A stretch of DNA of 64,000 bases from Vitreoscilla massiliensis (GTDB lineage: Bacteria > Pseudomonadota > Gammaproteobacteria > Burkholderiales > Neisseriaceae), in assembly GCF_001457815.1 (NCBI RefSeq), contig NZ_LN898219.1, forward strand, positions 561,166 through 625,165, in the 5' to 3' direction. Both the position numbers and the translations under genes were made by a program. This document shows positions 32,634 through 40,853 of this stretch, one piece after another (positions within the stretch are counted from its first letter, which is position 1; the number at the start of each line of letters is the position of its first letter). The notes under the pieces were generated by a model. It was not told where the DNA came from and searched no databases. It was given only the letters and a program-made list of their open reading frames with translations.

Positions 32634-34820
32634 ATGGAGCATTCTTATCCACTTGTTGAAACCATTGTGGGCGGCTTGGTGTTTGCCTTCATTTTGGGGA
32701 TGGTGGCGCAGCGCCTGCGCATGCCACCGCTGATAGGCTATTTGTTTGCGGGTATTTTGGTGGGTCCATTTGGGCCGGGAATACCGGGCATGCAAGGCAA
32801 TTTGGAATTGTCACACCAATTGGCCGAATTGGGCGTGATTTTGCTGATGTTTGGCGTCGGTTTGCATTTTTCGATTAAAGACTTGTTGGCGGTGCGTAAA
32901 GTGGCTTTGCCTGGCGCCGTCGTGCAAATGGGTTTTGCCACTATTTTGGGCATGGGTTTGGCTACCATTATGGGCTGGAGTTGGGGCGCTGGCTTGGTGT
33001 TTGGTTTGGCCTTGTCGTGTGCCAGTACCGTGGTGTTGATGGCGGCTTTGGAGCGTTGGCACATCAAAGATTCTAATCGAGGCCGCATTGCCATCGGTTG
33101 GTTGATTGTAGAAGACATTGCCATGGTGTTTGTGCTGGTATTGATACCGGCTTTGGCAGGTTTGTTGTCTGGCCAAGGTGCAAGCATGGGCTTCACCGAA
33201 GTGGCGTTTTTAATCGCCAAAACCTGTTTTTGGATGATTTTGTTCATCGTGGTGATGATGGTAGGTGGCAACAAGCTGATTCCATGGCTACTGAAAAAAG
33301 TGGTGCGCACCGGCAATAAAGACTTGTTCCGCTTGGGTGTGTTGGCGATAGCCTTGGGCTGTGCCATTGCCGCGAACTATTTGTTTCATGTGTCGTTTGC
33401 CTTGGGCGCGTTTTTCGCCGGCATGATTTTGAGCGAAACCGAGATGAACCACGCCGCCGAAGAAGAATCGAGCGCGGTGCGTGACTTTTTTACCGTATTG
33501 TTCTTCGTGTCGGTGGGCATGTTGTTCAATCCCGAAGTATTGACCACGGCCTCTGGCATCGTGTTGGTATTGACCACCTTATTCATCATCATCGTCGGCA
33601 AGTCTTTGGCGGCTTACATGATTGTGAAGCTGTTTGGTTATCCGAAAACTACCGCTTTGACCATTGCGGTGTCTTTGGCGCAAATCGGTGAGTTTTCGTT
33701 CATGATTGCCTCTTTGGGCTTGAGCTACAAGATTTTGGAGCCGGCACAAAACGATGCCATTTTGGCCGCAGCCATGATTTCGATTATTTTGAATCCGTTC
33801 TTGTTTGTGGCTTTGAACAAGTACAAAGAGAAGAAAAACCGTGTGCCTGCGCATGAAAGCCATGCCGCACCTGCGGCTGTGGGCGCAGAGGCCGATGCCA
33901 ATGATGATGGCGCCAGCCCGGTGTTGGATGCCAAACCGCGTGCCAAAGTGGCCGCGCCCATCAAGCCTTTGTCGATTGTGTTTGAAGACGAAGACATGGT
34001 GGTGGTACCGACCACGCACCACCACAGCGTGTTAATCGGCTATGGTGTCATCGGTAAAAAAGTCTTGCAAGCCTTGTTGGCACAAGGGCAAACCGTGTTG
34101 GTGCAGGAAAGCCGTTTGGAAGTGGCAACACAATTGCGTTTTGAAGGTGTGCCTGTCGCTTATGGCCATGCGCTGACCGAAGGCATGTTGGAAGCGGTGT
34201 ATGTGGAACACGCCCGCGACTTGATAGTCACCATCAGCGACACCATCGAAGCGGTGGAAATCATCAAACAAGCGCTGCAATTGAATCCGCATCTGCGCAT
34301 CATTGCGCGCGCACAAAACGAGGAAGAGCAAAAAATGCTGCTCGAAGCGGGCGCGACCGACGTGATTTACTTCCACGATGTGGTGGCTGAGAAAATCATT
34401 GATTTGATCCGCGTTGACGCCAATGTGCAAGCACAGGCCGAAGACCAAATTGCCGCGCAAATGGTGGCGGCTGCGCTGCAACCTGAAGGCGCTGCTAATC
34501 CAACCACGGCTTACACACCTGCCAGTGAAATGGAAGCGCAAGAATTGGACGAGTTCCAAGTTGAAGCGGTGCATGGTGACGAAGTGCCTCGCTCGGTGCA
34601 GCAAAAAGCGGCCATGCCTAAGGTCACGCTGAATACTGATGACCTTAGCGCAGATGTGGACACGCCGGCCAGCGAAATGGAAGCACAAGAACGCGAAGTG
34701 GTGATTGATGCATCGGTGTCGGAAGTGATGTCACAAGCGGATAAAACCTTGAGCGACGCGGAAATTGAGGCCTTGGCTTTGTCAGAAGACAAAATCAAAC
34801 CTCAAGCCAAAGACGTGTAA
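32634..34820 (+). CDS. CPA2-family monovalent cation:proton antiporter with RCK domain (KefB/YbaL-like)
   Basis: 728 residues. Twelve to thirteen membrane helices (about 1-395), starting PLVETIVGGLVFAFILG with LGVILLMFGVGLHFSIKDL and LIVEDIAMVF. A polar linker (about 405-460) precedes a cytosolic RCK (TrkA-N) domain at about 463-585 with nucleotide motif VLIGYGVIGKKV. The last 110 or so residues are acidic and contain the decapeptide TPASEMEAQE twice (residues 628-637 and 677-686). Probable K+ or Na+ efflux coupled to H+. An ATAAAGGAG ribosome binding site precedes the ATG. Confidence 0.88.
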   Translation: MEHSYPLVETIVGGLVFAFILGMVAQRLRMPPLIGYLFAGILVGPFGPGIPGMQGNLELSHQLAELGVILLMFGVGLHFSIKDLLAVRKVALPGAVVQMGFATILGMGLATIMGWSWGAGLVFGLALSCASTVVLMAALERWHIKDSNRGRIAIGWLIVEDIAMVFVLVLIPALAGLLSGQGASMGFTEVAFLIAKTCFWMILFIVVMMVGGNKLIPWLLKKVVRTGNKDLFRLGVLAIALGCAIAANYLFHVSFALGAFFAGMILSETEMNHAAEEESSAVRDFFTVLFFVSVGMLFNPEVLTTASGIVLVLTTLFIIIVGKSLAAYMIVKLFGYPKTTALTIAVSLAQIGEFSFMIASLGLSYKILEPAQNDAILAAAMISIILNPFLFVALNKYKEKKNRVPAHESHAAPAAVGAEADANDDGASPVLDAKPRAKVAAPIKPLSIVFEDEDMVVVPTTHHHSVLIGYGVIGKKVLQALLAQGQTVLVQESRLEVATQLRFEGVPVAYGHALTEGMLEAVYVEHARDLIVTISDTIEAVEIIKQALQLNPHLRIIARAQNEEEQKMLLEAGATDVIYFHDVVAEKIIDLIRVDANVQAQAEDQIAAQMVAAALQPEGAANPTTAYTPASEMEAQELDEFQVEAVHGDEVPRSVQQKAAMPKVTLNTDDLSADVDTPASEMEAQEREVVIDASVSEVMSQADKTLSDAEIEALALSEDKIKPQAKDV

Positions 34821-34840
34821 CTGGCGTGAGTGAGCGTATC

Positions 34841-34874
34841 AAGCGGCCTGTAAATGTTTACAGGCCGCTTTTTT
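34841..34874. terminator. Terminator made of two inverted DUS-like words
   Basis: AAGCGGCCTGTAAA (34841-34854) and its reverse complement (34857-34870) followed by TTTT. Follows the antiporter gene. Confidence 0.88.
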
Positions 34875-35039
34875 ATGTGGCTGGCTTGGGCAAACTCAAT
34901 ATAAATAGGGCAAGGTTTTGGAACGAGTAAGCAAGATGTGTATCAACCAAGACCGTACCCGAGCGCGTTTTGGTGTCGTGCCATAGAGGCATCGTGGATT
35001 CAGAAGATATGTTTATGTGTTTGTAAATACAGCTATATA

Positions 35040-35065
35040 TCGGCCTGTAAACTGTTACAGGTCGC
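35040..35065. repeat. Degenerate DUS-like inverted pair
   Basis: TCGGCCTGTAAA and GTTACAGGTCGC, each one or two bases off the consensus. Mismatches in the two arms are not at mirrored positions, so pairing is slightly weakened. Confidence 0.7.
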
Positions 35066-35234
35066 TATATGGCCATGAGCGACTTGCATAATCCGCTTGT
35101 TGAATGTGTTAAAGCCAGTGCAGGGAATGCAATTTCGCTGCCATCCAATAGGACAAGTAAGCAACCTTGTGACAAACCATTGCAGCTTGCTAGCTTAGAG
35201 ATAATGGCTCTTAATTATTGCAAATACCTCAATA

Positions 35235-35260
35235 GCGGCCCGTAACAGTTTACAGGCCGC
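35235..35260. repeat. DUS-like inverted pair, one arm degenerate
   Basis: GCGGCCCGTAAC (two changes) faces exact TTTACAGGCCGC. Internal to the gene-free region. Confidence 0.75.
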
Positions 35261-35428
35261 TTTCTGAGCATCAACAGCTTGCAAAATAGGATGATTAAAT
35301 GGGCTCAAGCTGGTGAGCAGGTAGGAATGCTCTGTACAGTGAGACCACACCCCTGAACGGCTTGCTGCATCGTATTTGCAATAATCATGTAGCTTAAGAT
35401 AAGACTATATTCGCCTCAATACCTAAAA

Positions 35429-35458
35429 AAGCGGCCTGTAAGTAATTACAGGCCGCTT
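35429..35458. terminator. Paired DUS-like words, likely terminator of the 503-residue gene
   Basis: GCGGCCTGTAAG and ATTACAGGCCGC with AA/TT extension; an A-run on the left gives a T-run on the minus strand, 30 bases after the stop of the gene at 35489. Confidence 0.8.
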
Positions 35459-35488
35459 GATATTCAGATATTCACACGCAGTCAGCAC

Positions 35489-37000
35489 TTAGCTGACCAA
35501 AACACCGCTGTAATAGCCTTTCCAGAACGGCGCTTGTGCTTGCTCAAATTGTTGCACACCGTTGAAGAAATACTCTCCCAAGCTTTCCCAGTCGTGGCGC
35601 TGTTCTGCCGGCAATTGGGTGAAATAAGGGCGCAGGATTTGGAAGCCGCGGTAATCGTGGTGCGCATAATACGGCACAGTAATGCCCATGGCGAATTCAT
35701 TGCCGGTACCATCGTCAACCATGGTATCGATTTGGATGGCATCCATGCGCTGGGTGGCAAAAAAAGCGTCTGCTTCATAGGCCAAGCTCAAATACGCGCG
35801 CTGGTTGGGATTGTTGTGCCAATGCTGTTCTACGGTTTCACCATTGTCCAGCGCTTGCACAAACAAGCCGCCATCAAACAAAGTCGGCAATAGCAGCGCT
35901 TGTTGTTGTGGGTTATTGATCAATTGGTGGAACATGTGCGCCGCGGTTTGGCCGGCATTGATCATGGCATTTTTCCACAAGGCGGGCACATTCGGTGCCA
36001 TTTTGGTCTGCGCTTTTAACGGCGTTTGTGGGAAATTATGCAATTGTGCCAACACAAATTGGCCGTATTGGCTGGTGGATTTGTCGTTAAGGCCAAGCAA
36101 ATAATCGCTGATGTAGCCCATGACAAAATACAGGGTTTGGTCGATTTGGGCGACGCGGCTGGAGGCCAAGGATTCCGGCAAATCTTGCTGCATCAGTTTT
36201 TCGGTGTCGGCATGCCCCCACCAGCGCAGCGGCGCTTGGGCGATATTGGCAATGGTGGCAGCCAAATAACTGCTGGCCCACATCAGGAAATTGGCTTCGC
36301 TGCTGTCTTTAATCCACGTATCGGCCTGAAATGTTGTGCTGCTGCGCACTTGCTGCAATACCGCATCCAAGCGGTCTAGACTGAAAATCGAGTAGTCCCA
36401 TTCTTGCGTGGCCAATATTTCAGCATGGGCCAAACCACCAGGTAGGTGAGCGTGGTGTGCCACCATTTGCAGCAATAAGTGCATGGATTCGGTGTGGTCT
36501 TGGCTTTGGAAATATTGCTCACGGTGGATGATGTTTTCGATGTGGTGGCTGATGCTTTGTTGGGCATGGGCATCGAAGAATTGGTCACACAATAAACTCA
36601 CGGGCAGCACCCATTGCTCACCCAGTTTCAACACCAAAGCGGTATTGAAGGAGTGGGCAATGTGTTGGTGTTCGGCTGGATTGGCGGCGACAAAATCGGC
36701 ATGGTAATGCCAAGTCGCTCGTGAACCGGTACTGTGTTGCAATACCTTGCCCAAATACGCCGCCAACAACAATAAGGTATTGCGCTTGTCGGTATCGGCC
36801 AAAAATGCTTGCGCATCGGTGATGGCGCGCTGTTTGCGGTGTGAAGTGATCAAGGCATCGATGGCTTTTAAGCTGTTGAAACGCTGATTCCAAGGCAATT
36901 TGCGCAGTGCGGCTTCGATGTACCAACCACCTTCTGGCGGGGTGTTGTGTTCAAAACTGCTAAGCAAATGGTTCATCAGTGCGTTGGCATCAATTGACAT
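35489..37000 (-). CDS. Uncharacterised 503-residue protein
   Basis: Not recognised. The start at 37000 has AAGGA upstream; upstream in-frame codons to 37072 look non-coding. Begins MSIDANALMNHLLSSFEHN. No signal peptide or membrane helix; rich in His, Gln and Ala, predicted mostly alpha-helical. Notable segments are EGGWYIEAALRKLPWNQRFN, VAHHAHLPGGLAHAE, and the C-terminal FWKGYYSGVLVS. Base composition and codon use match neighbouring core genes, so it is a normal resident gene. It lies next to glcB with a terminator between, so it is a separate unit. Confidence 0.75.
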   Translation of the reverse strand: MSIDANALMNHLLSSFEHNTPPEGGWYIEAALRKLPWNQRFNSLKAIDALITSHRKQRAITDAQAFLADTDKRNTLLLLAAYLGKVLQHSTGSRATWHYHADFVAANPAEHQHIAHSFNTALVLKLGEQWVLPVSLLCDQFFDAHAQQSISHHIENIIHREQYFQSQDHTESMHLLLQMVAHHAHLPGGLAHAEILATQEWDYSIFSLDRLDAVLQQVRSSTTFQADTWIKDSSEANFLMWASSYLAATIANIAQAPLRWWGHADTEKLMQQDLPESLASSRVAQIDQTLYFVMGYISDYLLGLNDKSTSQYGQFVLAQLHNFPQTPLKAQTKMAPNVPALWKNAMINAGQTAAHMFHQLINNPQQQALLLPTLFDGGLFVQALDNGETVEQHWHNNPNQRAYLSLAYEADAFFATQRMDAIQIDTMVDDGTGNEFAMGITVPYYAHHDYRGFQILRPYFTQLPAEQRHDWESLGEYFFNGVQQFEQAQAPFWKGYYSGVLVS

Positions 37001-37107
37001 GGCATTCCTTGTGAGGTGAGGGGGAGCAGCTGTCGCACACAGGCTTATGACCCAATATGCTAAACAAGTCACAGCAATTCTAACACCTGTGGTGTGAAAA
37101 TAAAAAA

Positions 37108-37136
37108 AAGCGGCCTGTAAATGTTACAGGCCGCTG
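37108..37136 (-). terminator. Paired DUS-like words, terminator of glcB
   Basis: GCGGCCTGTAAA (37110-37121) and GTTACAGGCCGC (37123-37134) with an A-run on the left that gives a T-run on the minus strand, 37 bases after the glcB stop. Confidence 0.87.
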
Positions 37137-37172
37137 CCAAATGTGTGTGTTTATCTGTGAATAAGGCGTGGC

Positions 37173-39344
37173 TTATTGTGCTTTGGCTACTTGGCGCCAG
37201 TGGTGTAACAAAGGCTCGGTATAGCCATTTGGCTGTGCAGTGCCTTTGAATACCAAGTCGCACGCTGCCAAGAAGGCAGGTGAGGTGTCAAAACGACCGA
37301 CCATAGGCGTGTATTCCGCATCGCCTTCGTTTTGTTTGTCGACCACTGCCGCCATGCGTTCCAAGGTGGCACGCACTTCGGCTTCGGTCACGATGCCGTG
37401 TACCAACCAGTTGGCAATGTGTTGGCTGGAAATGCGCAAGGTGGCGCGGTCTTCCATCAAGCCAATGTTGTGGATGTCTGGTACTTTAGAACAGCCCACG
37501 CCTTGCTCAACCCAACGCACCACATAGCCCAAAATGCCTTGGCAGTTGTTGTCCAACTCTTGCTGTTTGTCAGCCGCAGACCAATCGGTGTTTTCAGCCA
37601 ACGGCGGCGTTAACAATTCGTCTAACAATGACGCTTGTGGCGCTGCCAAGATTTGTTTTTGCACCTCAAACACATTCACTTGGTGGTAGTGCAATGCATG
37701 CAAAGTCGCGCCAGTAGGTGATGGTACCCAAGCGGTGGTGGCGCCAGATTTAGGATGGCCAATTTTTTGTTCCAACATTTCGGCCATCAAGTCAGGCATC
37801 GCCCACATGCCTTTACCGATTTGGGCTTTGCCAGCCAAGCCACAGGCCAAGCCGATTTGCACGTTGCGGGTTTCGTAAGCCTTAATCCAACCGGTGTTTT
37901 TGATGTCGCCTTTGCGCAATACCGCGCCTTGGTACATAGAGGTGTGCATTTCATCACCAGTGCGGTCTAAGAAACCGGTGTTGATGAACACCACGCGCTC
38001 TTGCGCTTGGGCGATACAGGCTTTCAAGTTGGCAGAAGTGCGGCGCTCTTCGTCCATGATGCCCATTTTCAAGGTATTGGCAGGCAGGTTCACCAATTTC
38101 TCGGCGGCGCCAAACAAGCGGTTGGCAAACGCCACTTCTTCAGGACCGTGCATCTTCGGTTTCACAATGTAAACCGAACCAGTGCGGCTGTTGGTGTTTT
38201 CACCGCGGCTCAAGTCGTAATGGGCAATCAAAGCCGTCATCACACAGTCCATGATGCCTTCAGGAATTTCATTGCCGTTTTTGTCCAAAATCGCTGGAGT
38301 GGTCATCAAATGACCGACATTGCGGATGAACAACAATGAACGACCCGGTAATTTGAAGCTTTGGCCATCTTTGCCAGTGTAAACACGGTCGGCATTCATG
38401 CGACGGGTAAAGGTTTTGCCGCCTTTGCTGATTTCTTCGGCCAAAGTGCCTTGCATCAAACCAAACCAGTTTTGGTATACCAAGGTTTTGTCTTCGCCAT
38501 CTACTGCAGCCACAGAGTCTTCACAGTCCATGATGGTAGACAAAGCCGCTTCCATGATCACGTCTTTGATGCCAGCAGGATCTTGCGCACCAATGGCGCT
38601 GGTTTTGTCGATGACCACATCAAAATGCAAGCCATTGTGCAAGAACAACAATGAAGCAGGAGTGGCAGTATCACCGGTGTAACCGACAAACAAAGCTGGG
38701 TTTTGCAACGCAGCTTTAGAGCCGTCTTGCAAAGTCGCTTCCACTTCACCGTTCACAATCGCGTAAGCAGTGGTGTCTTTGTGTGAACCTGTGCTTAAAG
38801 GAATGGCTTGGTCCAAGAAGTTGCGCGCAAATTCAATCACCGCGGCGCCGCGTTTGCTGTTGTATTCGCGGCCAGCGGCCAAGTCGCCGTCTTGATTGAT
38901 GGCATTGGTGCCGTACAAAGCATCGTACAAGCTGCCCCAACGAGCATTGGCAGCATTGATGGCATAACGGGCATTGTTAATTGGTACCACCAATTGTGGG
39001 CCTGCTTGTTCGGAAATTTCCACGTCGACGTTTTGGGTGGCGATGCTGAAGTCAGCAGGCGCTTCGACCAAGTAACCGATTTCTTTTAAGAAGGCTTGGT
39101 AAGCGGTTTGGTCTTGAATCGCGCCTGGGTGTTGTTTGCACCACTCATCCATTTTGGCTTGGATGACATCGCGCTTTTCCAATAAGGCTTTGTTCACAGG
39201 TGCCAATTCGTGCACCAAGTCACTGAAGCCTTGCCAGAAGCTGGCAGATTCCACATGAGCGTGGTTGGGAATCAAGGTTTGTTCGATGAATTGATACAAA
39301 ATTTCATCTACTTGCAATTGTGCTGCTTGTTGGTATTGTGCCAT
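37173..39344 (-). CDS. glcB: Malate synthase G
   Basis: 723 residues, the usual monomeric isoform G length; the ATG at 39344 has AGGAG upstream. Family motifs include GDLAAGREYNSKRGAAVIEF, MNADRVYTGKDG, and VYIVKPKMHGPEEVAF, with Glu and Asp in IMDCEDSVAAVDGEDK for Mg and glyoxylate binding. Condenses glyoxylate with acetyl-CoA to malate. No isocitrate lyase is in the window, so the source of glyoxylate may be glycolate or purine breakdown. Confidence 0.97.
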   Translation of the reverse strand: MAQYQQAAQLQVDEILYQFIEQTLIPNHAHVESASFWQGFSDLVHELAPVNKALLEKRDVIQAKMDEWCKQHPGAIQDQTAYQAFLKEIGYLVEAPADFSIATQNVDVEISEQAGPQLVVPINNARYAINAANARWGSLYDALYGTNAINQDGDLAAGREYNSKRGAAVIEFARNFLDQAIPLSTGSHKDTTAYAIVNGEVEATLQDGSKAALQNPALFVGYTGDTATPASLLFLHNGLHFDVVIDKTSAIGAQDPAGIKDVIMEAALSTIMDCEDSVAAVDGEDKTLVYQNWFGLMQGTLAEEISKGGKTFTRRMNADRVYTGKDGQSFKLPGRSLLFIRNVGHLMTTPAILDKNGNEIPEGIMDCVMTALIAHYDLSRGENTNSRTGSVYIVKPKMHGPEEVAFANRLFGAAEKLVNLPANTLKMGIMDEERRTSANLKACIAQAQERVVFINTGFLDRTGDEMHTSMYQGAVLRKGDIKNTGWIKAYETRNVQIGLACGLAGKAQIGKGMWAMPDLMAEMLEQKIGHPKSGATTAWVPSPTGATLHALHYHQVNVFEVQKQILAAPQASLLDELLTPPLAENTDWSAADKQQELDNNCQGILGYVVRWVEQGVGCSKVPDIHNIGLMEDRATLRISSQHIANWLVHGIVTEAEVRATLERMAAVVDKQNEGDAEYTPMVGRFDTSPAFLAACDLVFKGTAQPNGYTEPLLHHWRQVAKAQ

Positions 39345-39357
39345 GTACTGACTCCTG

Positions 39358-39374
39358 TTGATGTAGACGATCAA
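39358..39374. promoter_or_regulatory. Inverted repeat just upstream of glcB
   Basis: TTGAT and ATCAA separated by 7 bases (TTGAT-GTAGACG-ATCAA), 14 bases upstream of the start codon. The spacer is too long for FNR (4 bases). It might be an operator or hairpin near the ribosome binding site. Confidence 0.3.
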
Positions 39375-39507
39375 TAATACTTAGGGGTATTTGGATACAG
39401 GACTGGAGTCTAGCAAGCTTGGCAAGCCTTGTCTTGATTTCGGTAATTAAACGAAAATGTTCCGAAAAATGAAATCTTGTTTGGATAAATGTTCTGAATT
39501 TTGAAAT

Positions 39508-39536
39508 GAAAAACCCGTTTTGCGGGAAAACGGGTT
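39508..39536 (-). terminator. slyD terminator
   Basis: AACCCGTTTT and AAAACGGGTT form a stem with a 5-base loop, with a run of T on the minus strand. Follows the SlyD gene. Confidence 0.85.
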
Positions 39537-39546
39537 GGAGAAATAC

Positions 39547-39558
39547 TTTACAGGCCGC
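39547..39558 (-). repeat. DUS-like word between slyD and its terminator
   Basis: Exact TTTACAGGCCGC, unpaired, 25 bases after the slyD stop. Confidence 0.85.
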
Positions 39559-39583
39559 TTATGCTTAGCGACCAATGAGTGTA

Positions 39584-40063
39584 TTAATGATGGTGGTCGT
39601 GCTCACCGTGGGCATGACCATGTTCAATTTCTTCGTGTGTGGCAGGGCGGATGTCGGTCACTGTGGCTTTAAAACGCAAGCGCATGCCGGCCAATGGGTG
39701 GTTGGCATCAACCACGGCTTTGCCATCGGCAATTTCAGTAACGCGGTAAATCAACACATCGCCGCTTTCAGGATCATCGGCTTCAAACATCATGCCCACT
39801 TCGACATCGACAGGGAAGGCTTCCAAGTCTTCGATGCGAATCAACTCTTCGTCTTGTTCACCGAAGGCATCGTCAGGGGTTAAAGTCACATCGACCACAT
39901 CACCGGCATTTTTGCCATGCAAAGCTTCTTCAACCAAGGGGAAGATGCCGTCATAGCCGCCGTGCAAATAGCTGATGGCTTGTTCGGTTTTGTCAATTAA
40001 TTGGTTGTCGGCGTCGTACATCTCATATTGCAAGCTGACAACATCGTTTTTTTGGATAGGCAT
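39584..40063 (-). CDS. slyD: SlyD-type FKBP peptidyl-prolyl isomerase
   Basis: 159 residues. Short FKBP domain split by an IF-chaperone insert: ISYLHGGYDGIFPLVEEALHGK, then PDDAFGEQDEELI. The tail EHGHAHGEHDHHH is a compact metal-binding His cluster, shorter than the long His/Cys tail of E. coli SlyD. Folding helper and nickel carrier. Monocistronic. Confidence 0.93.
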   Translation of the reverse strand: MPIQKNDVVSLQYEMYDADNQLIDKTEQAISYLHGGYDGIFPLVEEALHGKNAGDVVDVTLTPDDAFGEQDEELIRIEDLEAFPVDVEVGMMFEADDPESGDVLIYRVTEIADGKAVVDANHPLAGMRLRFKATVTDIRPATHEEIEHGHAHGEHDHHH

Positions 40064-40560
40064 GGGGCATCTCTGATGATTATTGAATATTGGCCACCAT
40101 TATAAAGGAAGCACACACCTGTGTCGGCGAAAATTTTTATCGTGGCGATAGGCGGTTTATGGGCTGCGTGACGCTATTTGGCCTGTTAATAAGGCTTGTT
40201 GCAAAATTGTCACAGCACTTACCAGTAGATGTTGTGGCTATTTTGAAATAATTTGCGGAGGCTGTGTGAGACATGTGTGATGGTTTGCTTAAAAAGTAAG
40301 CAAAATTCAGCCTGTATGTGGCTTGTGTGAGGCTTATGTGAAGTCAGAGTGATATTAATGATTAAATTTGTTAAGGGTGGGTTTTTGGCAGTTTTGGGTA
40401 AATTGCAATGTTAAAAACTCTGGTGCATAATGCATCTCAATTCGAAAGCAAGGAATTAAAAGGTGGTTTTAGCACAGCATTAGCAATAAATAATGTGTGA
40501 ACAAAACAACTTTTTAACTTTTAACACAGTTGTATTTAATTTTAATTAAGGTTTAATGAA
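40064..40560. other. AT-rich 497-base upstream region of the small lipoprotein gene
   Basis: No supported coding frame. Contains a well-formed sigma70-type promoter (40403-40431) and a leader of about 120 bases. Bases 40180-40200 carry a GGCCTGTTAATAAGG stretch weakly like the DUS-like word. Nothing else recognised. Confidence 0.6.
40403..40431 (+). promoter_or_regulatory. Sigma70-type promoter for the Ala/Pro-rich lipoprotein
   Basis: TTGCAA (40403-40408), 17 bases, CATAAT (40426-40431). Start predicted near 40438, giving a leader of about 120 bases. Confidence 0.6.
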
Positions 40561-40791
40561 ATGAAAAAATCATTGTTGGCTGCTGCCGTAATGTCTTTGT
40601 TCTTGGCTGCTTGTGGTGGTGAACAAGCTCCTGCTGCTGCTTCTGCTGCGTCAGCTCCTGCTGCGTCAGCTCCTGCTGCGTCTGCACCTGCTGCGTCAGC
40701 ACCTGCTGCTCCAGCCGCTTCTGCTCCTGCTGCTTCTGCACCTGCTGCTTCAGCTCCAGCTGCTGCATCTTCAGCTTCTGCTGCTAAATAA
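40561..40791 (+). CDS. Ala/Pro/Ser-rich small lipoprotein
   Basis: 76 residues. Signal peptide MKKSLLAAAVMSLFLAAC with lipobox LAAC (Cys18), then GGEQ and about 54 residues composed almost only of Ala, Pro and Ser in S-A-P-A-A units. After processing the mature protein would be a lipid-anchored flexible rod of about 59 residues, possibly a spacer or cell-wall-associated peptide. Encoded by a 15-base minisatellite (GCTCCTGCTGCGTCA type). Its own promoter and terminator indicate it is expressed. Function unknown. Confidence 0.8.
   Translation: MKKSLLAAAVMSLFLAACGGEQAPAAASAASAPAASAPAASAPAASAPAAPAASAPAASAPAASAPAAASSASAAK
40626..40780 (+). repeat. 15-base minisatellite coding SAPAA units
   Basis: Imperfect tandem copies of a 15-base unit (GCTCCTGCTGCGTCA) with substitutions such as GCA for GCT and TCT for TCA, and one CCAGCC break. 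Unit number is likely to vary between strains through slippage, changing tether length in steps of 5 residues. Confidence 0.8.
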
Positions 40792-40806
40792 TCAGCATAC
40801 TGATTT

Positions 40807-40836
40807 AAAAAAAACCCGCCTTTCGGCGGGTTTTTT
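40807..40836. terminator. Bidirectional intrinsic terminator
   Basis: CCCGCC (40815-40820), loop TTTC, GGCGGG (40825-40830), with an A-run before and a T-run after. Shared by the lipoprotein gene and the convergent iclR gene. It is a classical hairpin with no DUS-like word. Confidence 0.93.
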
Positions 40837-40853
40837 ATTGCTTGAATGGATTT

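Larger units (their letters stand above)
34875..35488. other. Gene-free 614-base region with three DUS-like hairpins
   Basis: No open frame with a ribosome binding site and family similarity. Three inverted pairs of the DUS-like word (35040-35065, 35235-35260, 35429-35458) lie roughly 195 bases apart, start to start. The sequence between pairs is not obviously repeated. It may be a decayed gene or an insertion site. Confidence 0.6.

Noticed and set aside
39358..39374. TTGAT...ATCAA before glcB as an FNR site
   Set aside because: Spacer is 7 bases, not 4; kept only as an unassigned inverted repeat.
40553..40768. Gln/Leu-rich minus-strand frame opposite the lipoprotein
   Set aside because: Shadow of the 15-base repeat on the other strand.
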